Assembly (NCBI GenBank): GCA_043804635.1
Contig: JAZDIU010000029.1
Location: forward strand, 1-15,157
DNA from: JAZDIU01 sp043804635
Lineage (GTDB): Bacteria; Chloroflexota; Dehalococcoidia; Dehalococcoidales; UBA2162
Reading direction: 5' to 3'
DNA: 15,157 bases
The translations under genes were made by a program, and so were the position numbers. Positions 8,096-14,736 of the stretch are shown here, piece after piece. Below the pieces are notes generated by a model. That model made no database searches and was not told the DNA's origin. It was given only the letters and a program-made list of their open reading frames with translations. Numbering within the stretch: the stretch's first letter is position 1; each line of letters begins with the position of its first letter.

Positions 8096-8890
8096 ATGAA
8101 CTATGAAGATTTGTTAGTGGAGAAGAAGGATGGGATTGCCATTGTAACTTTGAATGCACCGACAAAATTAAATGCCCTGACTTTAGCGATGCGGGTAAGC
8201 ATACCTTTAGCCGCTGATGAGATATCCAGAGACGATAGTATTCGTGTGGCGATTGTTACCGGCGCCGGACGCGGTTTTTGCTCCGGGGCAGATGTTACCG
8301 TTCAAGCAAGCCGTGTGGCTGGCACTATCGAGACTTCCCGCTATACCCTTCTTGAAGATGTGGGTGGAGCTATACCTTTTGCTTTTCCCAGAATGACCAA
8401 GCCGGTAATTGCGGCAATAAACGGCGCCTGCGTGGGGGCGGGTATGTCGGTGGCACTCAGTTGCGATATTAGAATCGCTTCCGAAACCGCTAGGTTTAAT
8501 GTTGCTCAGATTGCCCGGGCACTGGTGCCGGATATGGGCTTGACCTTTTTCCTGCCTCACGCTATAGGTACTTCCAACGCTATGAAGCTGATGCTTACCG
8601 CCGATTTCATCGGTGCGGCCGAAGCCGAGAAGCTCGGACTGGTCAGCCAGGTAGTGCCTCCGGATAAGTTGATGGACGCAGCATGTGAACTGGCGGGTAA
8701 AATAATGAAAAATGCACCGATTGCGGTAGAGCTGACCAAAAAGATAATGTGGCGCGGTCTGCTGGCAAGGCTGAACCATCAAATCGACCTTGAGACAGGT
8801 GCTATTCAGATATGCCGCCGTTCGGAAGACCACGGGGAAGCAGTGCGTTCCTTCTTCGAGAAACGCCCACCGGTATGGAAAGGGAAATAA
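8096..8890 (+). CDS. Crotonase-family protein, PaaG-like enoyl-CoA isomerase/hydratase
   Basis: A crotonase-fold enzyme of 264 residues acting on an acyl-CoA, substrate unknown. The oxyanion-hole segments are clear: GRGFCSGAD (58-66) and INGACVGAGMSVAL (108-121). Aligned by eye to rat enoyl-CoA hydratase, the catalytic Glu144 and Glu164 are replaced by Ser118 and Gln138. It instead aligns without gaps to E. coli PaaG (as I remember its sequence) over the segment from CDI to LP, keeping Asp146 in VPDMG where PaaG has its catalytic Asp. An isomerase is therefore likelier than a hydratase. 4-Chlorobenzoyl-CoA dehalogenase also uses an Asp in this area, so other chemistry is possible. GGAGG at 8081-8085 fixes ATG 8096. 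The gene follows serA by 46 bases and may share its transcript, with no obvious pathway link. Confidence 0.92.
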   Translation: MNYEDLLVEKKDGIAIVTLNAPTKLNALTLAMRVSIPLAADEISRDDSIRVAIVTGAGRGFCSGADVTVQASRVAGTIETSRYTLLEDVGGAIPFAFPRMTKPVIAAINGACVGAGMSVALSCDIRIASETARFNVAQIARALVPDMGLTFFLPHAIGTSNAMKLMLTADFIGAAEAEKLGLVSQVVPPDKLMDAACELAGKIMKNAPIAVELTKKIMWRGLLARLNHQIDLETGAIQICRRSEDHGEAVRSFFEKRPPVWKGK

Positions 8891-8918
8891 TATTTACCGA
8901 TATCAATAATTCGTAACG

Positions 8919-8942
8919 TAGGGGCGGGTTTCGAACCCCGTT
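8919..8942. repeat. GTAGGGGCGGGT-type short palindromic sequence (degenerate)
   Basis: A GC-rich island in an AT-rich gap: TAGGGGCGGG followed by TTTCGAACCCCG, with an inverted repeat GGGTT/AACCC around TCG. It resembles the GTAGGGGCGGGT...ACCCGCCCC palindromes scattered in many genomes of this kind; only a degenerate form is seen here. It is not a tRNA fragment: the arms do not extend to a T-stem. Confidence 0.35.
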
Positions 8943-8950
8943 CTTATCTT

Positions 8951-8973
8951 TGTTCCCCATGAAAGCGGGAATT
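8951..8973 (-). repeat. Possible degenerate third copy of the ATTCC palindromic repeat
   Basis: Read on the - strand this is ATTCCCGCTTTCATGGGGAACA, which resembles the ATTCC...TTTC...GGAATG layout of the copies at 3091-3125 and 11592-11625, but the right arm has decayed and no longer pairs well. Relationship is tentative. Confidence 0.3.
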
Positions 8974-9009
8974 ATCTTCATTCGTAATACTTGTTTATTA
9001 TCTGTGTTT

Positions 9010-9039
9010 TTGACTTTCGAGTTTTGAGTTCCGTAAATA
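9010..9039 (+). promoter_or_regulatory. Weak candidate promoter for the rimI-like gene
   Basis: TTGACT at 9010-9015 is followed after 18 bases by TAAATA at 9034-9039. An alternative -10 (TAAAAT, 9062-9067) lacks a good -35. The surrounding gap 8891-9100 holds only this and the two degenerate repeats. Confidence 0.25.
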
Positions 9040-9100
9040 TCAGATGGCATACGATATATGCTAAAATAATTTTAGGTAACTTATTAAGAGGTGGAGATTT

Positions 9101-9637
9101 TTGTCTTACGATGTGCGTCCAATGGAGACGCGGGACATTACTCAGGTCGTCGAGATAGACCACGAAGCTTTTCCCGGCGAATGGCCGCCGACCAATTTTC
9201 ATTACGAGTTAAAAAATCAGATTGCCCGTTATATTGTAGCCTGTGAAAACGGGAAGACCATCGATTTACCGGTTTCTTCCGGGTTCTTAGGATGGTTAAA
9301 AAGACTCTTTAGTCCTACCCATCCGGTGGCTATTTTAACGAGACCATATATTGTCGGTTTTGCCGGTATGTGGACTATGGCTGACGAAGCTCATATCACT
9401 AACATTGCCGTGCGTCCGTCCCACCGCCGACTGGGCATCGGTAAGCTACTACTGGGGGCCATCATCAATATGGCTGAGAAATCGAACTCTTCTCTGGTTA
9501 CGCTCGAAGTTCGTGCCTCCAATACGGTTGCTCAAAATCTCTACACCAAAAGCGGCTTCAAACAGGTAGGCGTCCGCCGTGGCTATTACACGAATAACCG
9601 TGAGGATGCCATATTGATGTCTATAGAGCGGACGTAG
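9101..9637 (+). CDS. rimI: GNAT acetyltransferase, RimI-like
   Basis: A GCN5-family N-acetyltransferase of 178 residues, resembling RimI, which acetylates the N-terminal alanine of ribosomal protein S18. The acetyl-CoA binding motif appears as RRLGIG (109-114) after ITNIAVRPSH. LEVRASNTVAQNLYTKSGF gives Glu136 and Tyr148, matching the E. coli RimI residues Glu103 and Tyr115. The protein is about 30 residues longer than E. coli RimI; the extra stretch (about 50-80, GKTIDLPV to VAILTRP) includes a hydrophobic FLGWLKRLF patch and separates early strands. The start is TTG 9101 with AAGAGG at 9086-9091 and GGAG at 9093-9096 upstream. The gene appears to stand alone. The fold is certain; the S18 target is assumed from similarity. 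Confidence 0.85.
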   Translation: MSYDVRPMETRDITQVVEIDHEAFPGEWPPTNFHYELKNQIARYIVACENGKTIDLPVSSGFLGWLKRLFSPTHPVAILTRPYIVGFAGMWTMADEAHITNIAVRPSHRRLGIGKLLLGAIINMAEKSNSSLVTLEVRASNTVAQNLYTKSGFKQVGVRRGYYTNNREDAILMSIERT

Positions 9638-9731
9638 ACGTTTGTTAAACGCTCGTGACTTTGCCATATCCTTTGCCCCACAATTGATACGGTGTGAGCC
9701 GTTTGGCTAGACAACATAAACCTTTTGGTGT

Positions 9732-9761
9732 TTGACAGATTGCCTTGGTTCACTCTATTAT
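9732..9761 (+). promoter_or_regulatory. Strong predicted sigma-70 promoter for the IPT/TIG-repeat protein
   Basis: A consensus TTGACA at 9732-9737 and TATTAT at 9756-9761, 18 bases apart. Transcription would begin near 9768, about 20 bases before ATG 9788. It rules out the in-frame TTG at 9725 as the true start. Confidence 0.6.
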
Positions 9762-9787
9762 TAGGCAAAACGACGCTGGGGGTAGAG

Positions 9788-11539
9788 ATGAAAAGCAGAG
9801 TATGCCTCGCGTTAGCTTTAATCGCCGGTCTTTGTTTAGCTATATTTTCGCCCGGGCTAGTTTCTGGCGGTACCAACAGGTTTATCTACCTCAATAAATT
9901 CTACGGCAATGTTGGTGACAGGGTAGACGTTTATGGAGAGGGTTGGGACGCCGGAACCTACACGGTAACATTTGCTTACGGTTCTGCATTTGCTCGTCAG
10001 GTTATCAGCGGAACTATTTACGCTGGCGGGATAATTTCCACTAATATTAATGTCCCGGAAGCCCCCGGAGGGCAATACACCATCCGCGTTCAGGGCAATA
10101 TCGAATATTATGACGAAGGTTTTCGGATAGACCCTAAGGTGGTCCTCAATAAATCAGCCGATGTTGTTGGGACTGCCGTAGCGGTTAGCGGCAATGGTTT
10201 TGGAGCCAGCAGAGCGGTAACTCTTTATTTCGATGACGCTCAGACGGGTTCAGCCACTACCAATGCTACCGGCAGTTTTTCTAATGCCGGCCTTACCATA
10301 CCGGAAAGCGCCTACGGCAGTCATAATATCAGAGCAACTGATAGCGGCGGTATCTCCGGCACGACTACTTTTGAAACTAGACCTTCGATTACTATCAACC
10401 CGACTTCTGGAGCAGTGGGCGATACGGTAGCTGTTAATGGTTCCGGTTTTAACGCGGGAACCAACGTAGCTATTACGGTCGAAGACGTTGGGGGAGGGGT
10501 TGCTGCCAGTAACAACAAGGGCAGCTTCAGTACAAGTATAACCATCCCCAACATTGCTAGCGGGGCACGCAATATAAAAGCGACCGATAGTACTAATACG
10601 GCAACCAAGGCATTCTCAATCGCACCCCGTATTCAGATTAGCCCCACTTCAGGTAAAAGCGGTGATAATGTAACCGTCACCGGCAAGGGGTTTGCTCCCA
10701 ACCAGCAGATAGCCGTTACTTACGATGGTACCGAAGTAGCTAAACCCACCAGTAATGCCGAGGGCGGGTTCATTGTCTACTTTTTAATTCCGGCCAGCGG
10801 CGGCGGAAACCATGTGATAAGAGCCGGCGATAAGGAAGCAAATTTCAATATTGCCATTAATGCCACCCTTACCCCGACGACCGGGGCTGTCGGGCAGTCT
10901 GTTACTATTAACGGCGCGGGTTTTACTGCCGGTGGCACGGTAACGATTAATTACGATGGTGCCCAGGCGGCGTCGGCTACCGTTGCTGCCGACGGCAAAT
11001 TCTCGGCTAACTTCAACGTTCCTGCGGGCAAAGGTGGAGCACATACTGTAATCGCTACCCAGGGTGCGAATACCGTATCGCTCGTCTTTAATATGGAGGC
11101 GACGCCGCCACCCGTTCCCAAACTGGTGGAGCCAGAAACAGACATTAAAGCTAAATCGAGGCCAACCTTCGACTGGGAAAATGTAACCGACCCCAGTGGG
11201 GTAACTTATACCCTGCAAATAGCCGACAACGAGACCTTCGTAACGAATTCCATCGTATTGCAGAAGACCGGTCTTACCCAGACAGAATATACCCTTACCG
11301 GTGATGAAAAATTAGAGAAGGTTAAGAAGGAGAGCCCTTATTATTGGCGGGTTATAGCGGTGGATGGCGCCTCTAATGCAAGCGGGCCGCCCGAAGTAAG
11401 GAACTTTTATGTGGGTGGCTTTTCTCTGTCTCTACCCAGCTTTTCCGGGAGCTGGCTGACTATTGTCCTCATAGTCGTCGGCGTTCTCGTGCTTCTGGCT
11501 CTCGGAATTTGGATTGGGCGAAGGACAGCGTACTTTTAA
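9788..11539 (+). CDS. Secreted, membrane-anchored protein with IPT/TIG-like repeats
   Basis: An exported protein of 583 residues with no enzyme motif. An N-terminal signal peptide (about 1-27; Lys/Arg then a hydrophobic LALALIAGLCLAIF core) is followed by five immunoglobulin-like repeats at about 31-115, 117-197, 199-279, 281-355 and 359-436. Each repeat carries the pattern PTSGxxGDxVxVxGxGF, as in ITINPTSGAVGDTVAVNGSGF, which is typical of IPT/TIG domains. A FnIII-like segment (441-543) has the PxFDWENVTDPSGVTYTLQIAD pattern. A transmembrane helix (556-576) and GRRTAYF tail end the protein, so the repeats should lie outside the cell, anchored by the C-terminus. ATG 9788 is chosen for its GGGGG at 9778-9782 and its place just after a strong promoter. 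The role is likely structural or adhesive; nothing in the neighbourhood narrows it. Confidence 0.9.
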   Translation: MKSRVCLALALIAGLCLAIFSPGLVSGGTNRFIYLNKFYGNVGDRVDVYGEGWDAGTYTVTFAYGSAFARQVISGTIYAGGIISTNINVPEAPGGQYTIRVQGNIEYYDEGFRIDPKVVLNKSADVVGTAVAVSGNGFGASRAVTLYFDDAQTGSATTNATGSFSNAGLTIPESAYGSHNIRATDSGGISGTTTFETRPSITINPTSGAVGDTVAVNGSGFNAGTNVAITVEDVGGGVAASNNKGSFSTSITIPNIASGARNIKATDSTNTATKAFSIAPRIQISPTSGKSGDNVTVTGKGFAPNQQIAVTYDGTEVAKPTSNAEGGFIVYFLIPASGGGNHVIRAGDKEANFNIAINATLTPTTGAVGQSVTINGAGFTAGGTVTINYDGAQAASATVAADGKFSANFNVPAGKGGAHTVIATQGANTVSLVFNMEATPPPVPKLVEPETDIKAKSRPTFDWENVTDPSGVTYTLQIADNETFVTNSIVLQKTGLTQTEYTLTGDEKLEKVKKESPYYWRVIAVDGASNASGPPEVRNFYVGGFSLSLPSFSGSWLTIVLIVVGVLVLLALGIWIGRRTAYF

Positions 11540-11542
11540 TTA

Positions 11543-11583
11543 AATCCGAAATCCGAATCAAAATTCTAATATCTAAATTCTAA
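11543..11583. repeat. AT-rich short direct repeats between convergent genes
   Basis: AATCCGAA occurs twice (11543-11550, 11550-11557, a 7-base period) and AATTCTAA twice (11562-11569, 11576-11583). The tract lies directly after the stop of the IPT/TIG-repeat gene and before the palindromic repeat. I infer a degenerate dispersed repeat; it encodes nothing. Confidence 0.4.
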
Positions 11584-11591
11584 AATCGAAA

Positions 11592-11625
11592 AGGATTCTG
11601 GATTCCAGCCTTCGCTGGAATGACA
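11592..11625 (+). repeat. Short palindromic dispersed repeat, copy 2
   Basis: ATTCCAGC (11602-11609) and GCTGGAAT (11614-11621) pair perfectly around a CTTC loop, after GGATTCTGG and before GACA. The arms differ from copy 1 (3091-3125) at two positions on each side, and both differences are matched so pairing is kept. It lies between the 3' ends of two convergent genes; on the - strand it is followed after some bases by T-rich sequence, so it might help end hom transcription. Confidence 0.65.
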
Positions 11626-11636
11626 ATGGGGATGGA

Positions 11637-12914
11637 CTAGGTATTCGCGCTCAGTATGCGGATGATTCTTGTCTTAGCCTTAGCTACTTTCAGCCTGTCT
11701 ACTTCATTTATTGCCTTAAGCAGGTCTCCCTCTTTTGCCATATGAGTGGTCATCACTATGGGGACAAACCCTTTTGAAACCGCCTCTTTCTGGATAACCG
11801 CCGCAATGCTGATGTTATATTTCCAAAAAATATTGCAGATCTGAGCTAGAACACCTGCCTGGTCAGCGGCGCTGAATCTTAGATAGAAGCGACGACTTAT
11901 AGACTCGGTGGAACCCAAAGGTATTTCACCGGCTTTATCCGGCATCGGCATTGTCCTGCCTTCGGCTATATCCAGCAAATCTTTAATGACTGCCTCGGCG
12001 GTTGGGTAAGTCCCGGCGCCAGGGGCTACCAGTCCGGATACAGTGCCTAATTCGTCCTCAAGCTCGGTGCCGTTATACGCGCCTTCCAGAGACCCTAGTA
12101 AAGATGTCTCCGGCACCAGCGCCGGATGCACGGCAACATTAAAAATACCTTTGTTCTGCTCGATTACGCCTACCAGCTTGACGGCATATCCCAGCTCGGT
12201 GGCATACCTGATATCCTGCAGAGTTATTTCTCTAATCCCTTCCACAGGAAACGGACCGACGGTGTGGTAGGAATTGCTGATGAGGCCCAGCAGTATGCGG
12301 ATTTTATTGGCGGTGTCTATCCCGTCTATATCTTCGGATGGATTAGCCTCGGCGTAGCCTTTTTTCTGGGCTTCTTTGAGGACTTCGTCGAAGTCCCGAC
12401 CTTCTTTGGTCATTGTCGAAAGGATGTAGTTCGAAGTGCCGTTCAAAATAGCGTAGATTCTCTTGAATTTTCGGGCATCCCCTGACTGGCGGAACTCGTG
12501 GATAAGCGAATGACAGCCAACAAAGCTAGCCCGGATACCTACGCGCCGGTTCAGGGAAACAGCGAGACTGAAAATCTGCTCGCCATCCTTTGCCAGCAGT
12601 TTCTTATTGGCGGTGGCGATATCTTTGCCCTTCTGCAGGGCGGTCAGCAGTATACTCTTGGCCGGTTCGATGCCGCCGATAAGCTCGACGACAATATCGA
12701 TTGCGGGGTCGTTGACTACTTCGTGCCAGTCGGTTGTGAGATAGCTCGCCGGCAGGGAGACGGAGCGCTTTCGCTTGAGGTCGATATCTGAAACTTTTAC
12801 CAGTTCCAGCCCGGCAATTTTCTTCTGGTAAAGAAGTTCCACCACCCCGCTGCCGATATTGCCAAAACCGATAACGCCAACTTTCTTGTTTTTTGTGGTA
12901 GTCTTTTTAGCCAT
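11637..12914 (-). CDS. hom: Homoserine dehydrogenase with ACT domain
   Basis: Reduces aspartate semialdehyde to homoserine on the route to threonine and methionine; cytosolic, 425 residues. The nucleotide-binding GFGNIG is at 16-21; ANKK (102-105) carries the catalytic lysine Lys104; NGTSNY is at 158-163; and AQKKGYAEANPSEDIDGIDTANK-type residues Asp195, Asp200 and Lys204 fit the family signature. GAGTYPTAEAV (299-309) is normal. A C-terminal ACT domain (about 343-420) suggests feedback control by an amino acid, usually threonine. The normally conserved EAxVGGGxP stretch, however, reads IRASFVGCHSLI (127-138), which is unusual. No Shine-Dalgarno site precedes ATG 12914; the promoter sits only 7 bases upstream, so a leaderless mRNA is expected. 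An aldo/keto reductase gene lies 49 bases upstream on the same strand. Confidence 0.93.
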   Translation of the reverse strand: MAKKTTTKNKKVGVIGFGNIGSGVVELLYQKKIAGLELVKVSDIDLKRKRSVSLPASYLTTDWHEVVNDPAIDIVVELIGGIEPAKSILLTALQKGKDIATANKKLLAKDGEQIFSLAVSLNRRVGIRASFVGCHSLIHEFRQSGDARKFKRIYAILNGTSNYILSTMTKEGRDFDEVLKEAQKKGYAEANPSEDIDGIDTANKIRILLGLISNSYHTVGPFPVEGIREITLQDIRYATELGYAVKLVGVIEQNKGIFNVAVHPALVPETSLLGSLEGAYNGTELEDELGTVSGLVAPGAGTYPTAEAVIKDLLDIAEGRTMPMPDKAGEIPLGSTESISRRFYLRFSAADQAGVLAQICNIFWKYNISIAAVIQKEAVSKGFVPIVMTTHMAKEGDLLKAINEVDRLKVAKAKTRIIRILSANT

Positions 12915-12921
12915 TTCTACT

Positions 12922-12949
12922 ATTATAGTCCTGCGACAACTACTGTCAA
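12922..12949 (-). promoter_or_regulatory. Perfect-consensus sigma-70 promoter of hom (leaderless)
   Basis: On the - strand, TTGACA (12949-12944) and TATAAT (12927-12922) both match consensus exactly, with a 16-base spacer. Only 7 bases separate TATAAT from the hom ATG, so transcription should begin at or one base before the start codon. Confidence 0.7.
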
Positions 12950-12963
12950 ATAGAAAAGGGCGG

Positions 12964-13956
12964 TTATCTTTTTGCCGTAGTAAGGTAATCCGGGCCGGGG
13001 ACCTCGGGTAAGAGTGTGTCCACTTCGGCTAATTCCTGTGGTGTGAGCTTCCAGCCAGCGGCGGCAACGTTAGCCGATACCTGCTCCGGTTTAGTGGCGG
13101 CGGCAGCGAAAGAGTTGACGTATGGATGTGCCAGCAGCCAGGCGATGGCTAAATCGGCGACGGTATGCCCATGGTCTTTAGCAAATGCCTGCAGCTTTTC
13201 CAGAATATCGAAGTTCTTTTCTCTTAGCACGCCATCAGCCATACGTTTGAACCGTGGGTCGGCAAGACGGCCGCCGGAGGCCGGTTTTCCGCGCTGATAT
13301 TTGCCGGTAAGAAATCCTTCGGCGAGAGGCCAGTAGGTAATCAGGCCGAGTCCGTAAGCCTGGCAGCAGGGTATAACTTCTGCCTCGATGCGGCGGTCGA
13401 GGGGGTTATAAGGCGACTGGGCAACTATAAAAGGCTCCAGATTATTCAGACGGGAAGTCCACAGTGCTTCGCAAATCTGCCAGGCAGTGAAGTTACAGCC
13501 GCCGATATACCGCACTTTGCCGGAGCGTACCAGGCTATCCATCGCGCTCAGGGTCTCTTCGATGGGTGTCGACGGGTCTGGATGATGGATGTAGTAGATA
13601 TCGATGTAGTCGGTTTCGAGCCGCTTAAGACTTGCCTCGACGGCTTTGAGAATATGATAGCGCGAGCCGCCGCGGTCTTTTGGCCCTTTACCCATCGCTC
13701 CCCCGAATTTAGTTGAAAGGATAGCCTCGGAGCGGCGGCCCTTGAGTGCTTTACCAATGCAGATTTCGCTGCTGCCTACCTCTCCCCCAAAGATGCCGTA
13801 GACATCCGCACCATCGATTAGATTTACACCAAGGTCAAGGGCGCGGTGAATCACGGCGATAGAGTCCTTCTCATTAGTGATTCCGCCGAAACTAGCTCCA
13901 CCCAGCCCAACTTCAGAAACCTTTAATCCGGATTTGCCCAGTCTGCGATATTCCAT
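12964..13956 (-). CDS. Aldo/keto reductase
   Basis: An NAD(P)H-dependent oxidoreductase of the aldo/keto reductase superfamily, 330 residues, cytosolic, reducing a carbonyl substrate that cannot be predicted. The catalytic tetrad is visible: Asp48 and Tyr53 in IDGADVYG, Lys83 in STKFGG, and His124 in YYIHHPD. GLGGASFGG near the N-terminus and the (beta/alpha)8 pattern are typical, and the length fits the family. AAGGAGG lies just before ATG 13956 on the - strand, at good spacing. A promoter is predicted at 13985-14013. The gene is upstream of hom in the same direction, but hom has its own promoter in the 49-base gap, so no functional link is implied. Confidence 0.93.
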   Translation of the reverse strand: MEYRRLGKSGLKVSEVGLGGASFGGITNEKDSIAVIHRALDLGVNLIDGADVYGIFGGEVGSSEICIGKALKGRRSEAILSTKFGGAMGKGPKDRGGSRYHILKAVEASLKRLETDYIDIYYIHHPDPSTPIEETLSAMDSLVRSGKVRYIGGCNFTAWQICEALWTSRLNNLEPFIVAQSPYNPLDRRIEAEVIPCCQAYGLGLITYWPLAEGFLTGKYQRGKPASGGRLADPRFKRMADGVLREKNFDILEKLQAFAKDHGHTVADLAIAWLLAHPYVNSFAAAATKPEQVSANVAAAGWKLTPQELAEVDTLLPEVPGPDYLTTAKR

Positions 13957-13984
13957 TCGGTCCTCCTTTACAACAAGTATAGGT

Positions 13985-14013
13985 ATTATAGACTTCGGTT
14001 ATCGTTTACACAA
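13985..14013 (-). promoter_or_regulatory. Predicted promoter of the aldo/keto reductase gene
   Basis: On the - strand, TATAAT (13990-13985) matches consensus and TTGTGT (14013-14008) is a partial -35 box, 17 bases apart. The leader would be about 20 bases and includes the AAGGAGG site. Confidence 0.5.
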
Positions 14014-14109
14014 GCGTCCGTTTTAGTAAGTTCATCGATTCTGAAATTTCCCAAAATCTTCGCCCAAATTAGGTAGCACTCGATTAGGTAAATCCGTATG
14101 TTTACGTAT

Positions 14110-14136
14110 GTATATTTAATAGTTGAGTAAATATAC
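14110..14136 (+). promoter_or_regulatory. Inverted repeat, possible operator over a promoter
   Basis: GTATATTTA (14110-14118) and TAAATATAC (14128-14136) form a perfect 9-bp inverted repeat with a 9-base centre. The right arm overlaps TATACT (14132-14137), a possible -10 box for the downstream gene (the -35, TGTATA at 14109-14114, is weak). A regulator binding here could block transcription. GTATGT occurs twice just upstream. Confidence 0.4.
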
Positions 14137-14193
14137 TGGGAAAATGTAACCAAAGGTGGGCCTTAAGTGGACTGACCTGTAAAAGGAGACTAT

Positions 14194-14709
14194 ATGGCAG
14201 TAACAAGGTTTAAACGTATTCTGTATTCAATCGCTGGCGCTGTTATTATTTCTACTCTTATCTTCGGCAGTAGTGTCTATGCCAAAAGCACTCTGAACCC
14301 TACAGAGCTATCTCATTTCTTCGTTCCCTTTCCTGCCGGCAGAGTAGTAAAGCCGATGACTGTGAAACAATTAGACGGGACTGGTATCTTTGTTAGACCG
14401 ATCGTAATCAATGTCGATAAGCGGGGAATCCTGAAAAAGCTACTTAATCCCGGTGTCGAAGGACTATCTACGCACTGGCTGGATAATATCGATACTAAAC
14501 CGCACCGCATTGGAATGAAATTTACGAACATAAACGTGGATGTAAAATGGGACATTCATGCCGGAATTCCGTGGAATGAAGAAAGCCGCACTTTCGATGT
14601 GGCAATCGGTGCCGGGAAAAGGGTACCTGAACTGGGAGTCGACTGGTATTTTTACTTCCCGCCTGAGGTGAGAGCCAAAGATGTACTGTTTGCATTTGGT
14701 TGTTCTTGA
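14194..14709 (+). CDS. Small exported protein of unknown function, possibly truncated
   Basis: I do not recognise this protein of 171 residues. A basic N-terminus followed by a hydrophobic segment (about 10-30, ending in SSVYAKS) is a probable signal peptide with cleavage after VYA. The rest is soluble-looking, with GLSTHWLDNIDTKPHRIGMKF and the run VDWYFYFPPEVRAKDVLF near the end. It stops at FAFGCS, then a further in-frame stop and a recombinase fragment follow in the same frame, so the original C-terminus may have been lost when the element beside it was inserted or deleted. GGAG near 14185-14188 lies well before ATG 14194. The preceding gap (13957-14193) holds the divergent promoters. Confidence 0.7.
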   Translation: MAVTRFKRILYSIAGAVIISTLIFGSSVYAKSTLNPTELSHFFVPFPAGRVVKPMTVKQLDGTGIFVRPIVINVDKRGILKKLLNPGVEGLSTHWLDNIDTKPHRIGMKFTNINVDVKWDIHAGIPWNEESRTFDVAIGAGKRVPELGVDWYFYFPPEVRAKDVLFAFGCS

Positions 14710-14736
14710 GGTTATGGGAAGATAAGATTTCACTGA

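Noticed and set aside
8207..8833. Long open frame (208 residues) on the - strand opposite the crotonase gene
   Set aside because: It is antisense to a clear family member, rich in His, Cys and Ser without domain pattern, and has no Shine-Dalgarno support.
8919..8942. tRNA 3' fragment (TTCGA-like loop) as an attachment-site remnant
   Set aside because: The arms do not make a 5-bp T stem and no acceptor sequence follows; a decayed palindromic repeat fits better.
9640..9652. CGTTT-GTT-AAACG hairpin after the rimI-like gene as a terminator
   Set aside because: The stem has only 5 pairs and no T run follows.
9725..9787. N-terminal extension of the IPT/TIG-repeat protein from TTG 9725
   Set aside because: This stretch contains the predicted -35 and -10 boxes, and a signal peptide starts properly at ATG 9788.
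12955..12961. GGGCGGT matching the tRNA-Val acceptor end as a second att site
   Set aside because: A 7-base match is expected by chance and its flanks do not match.
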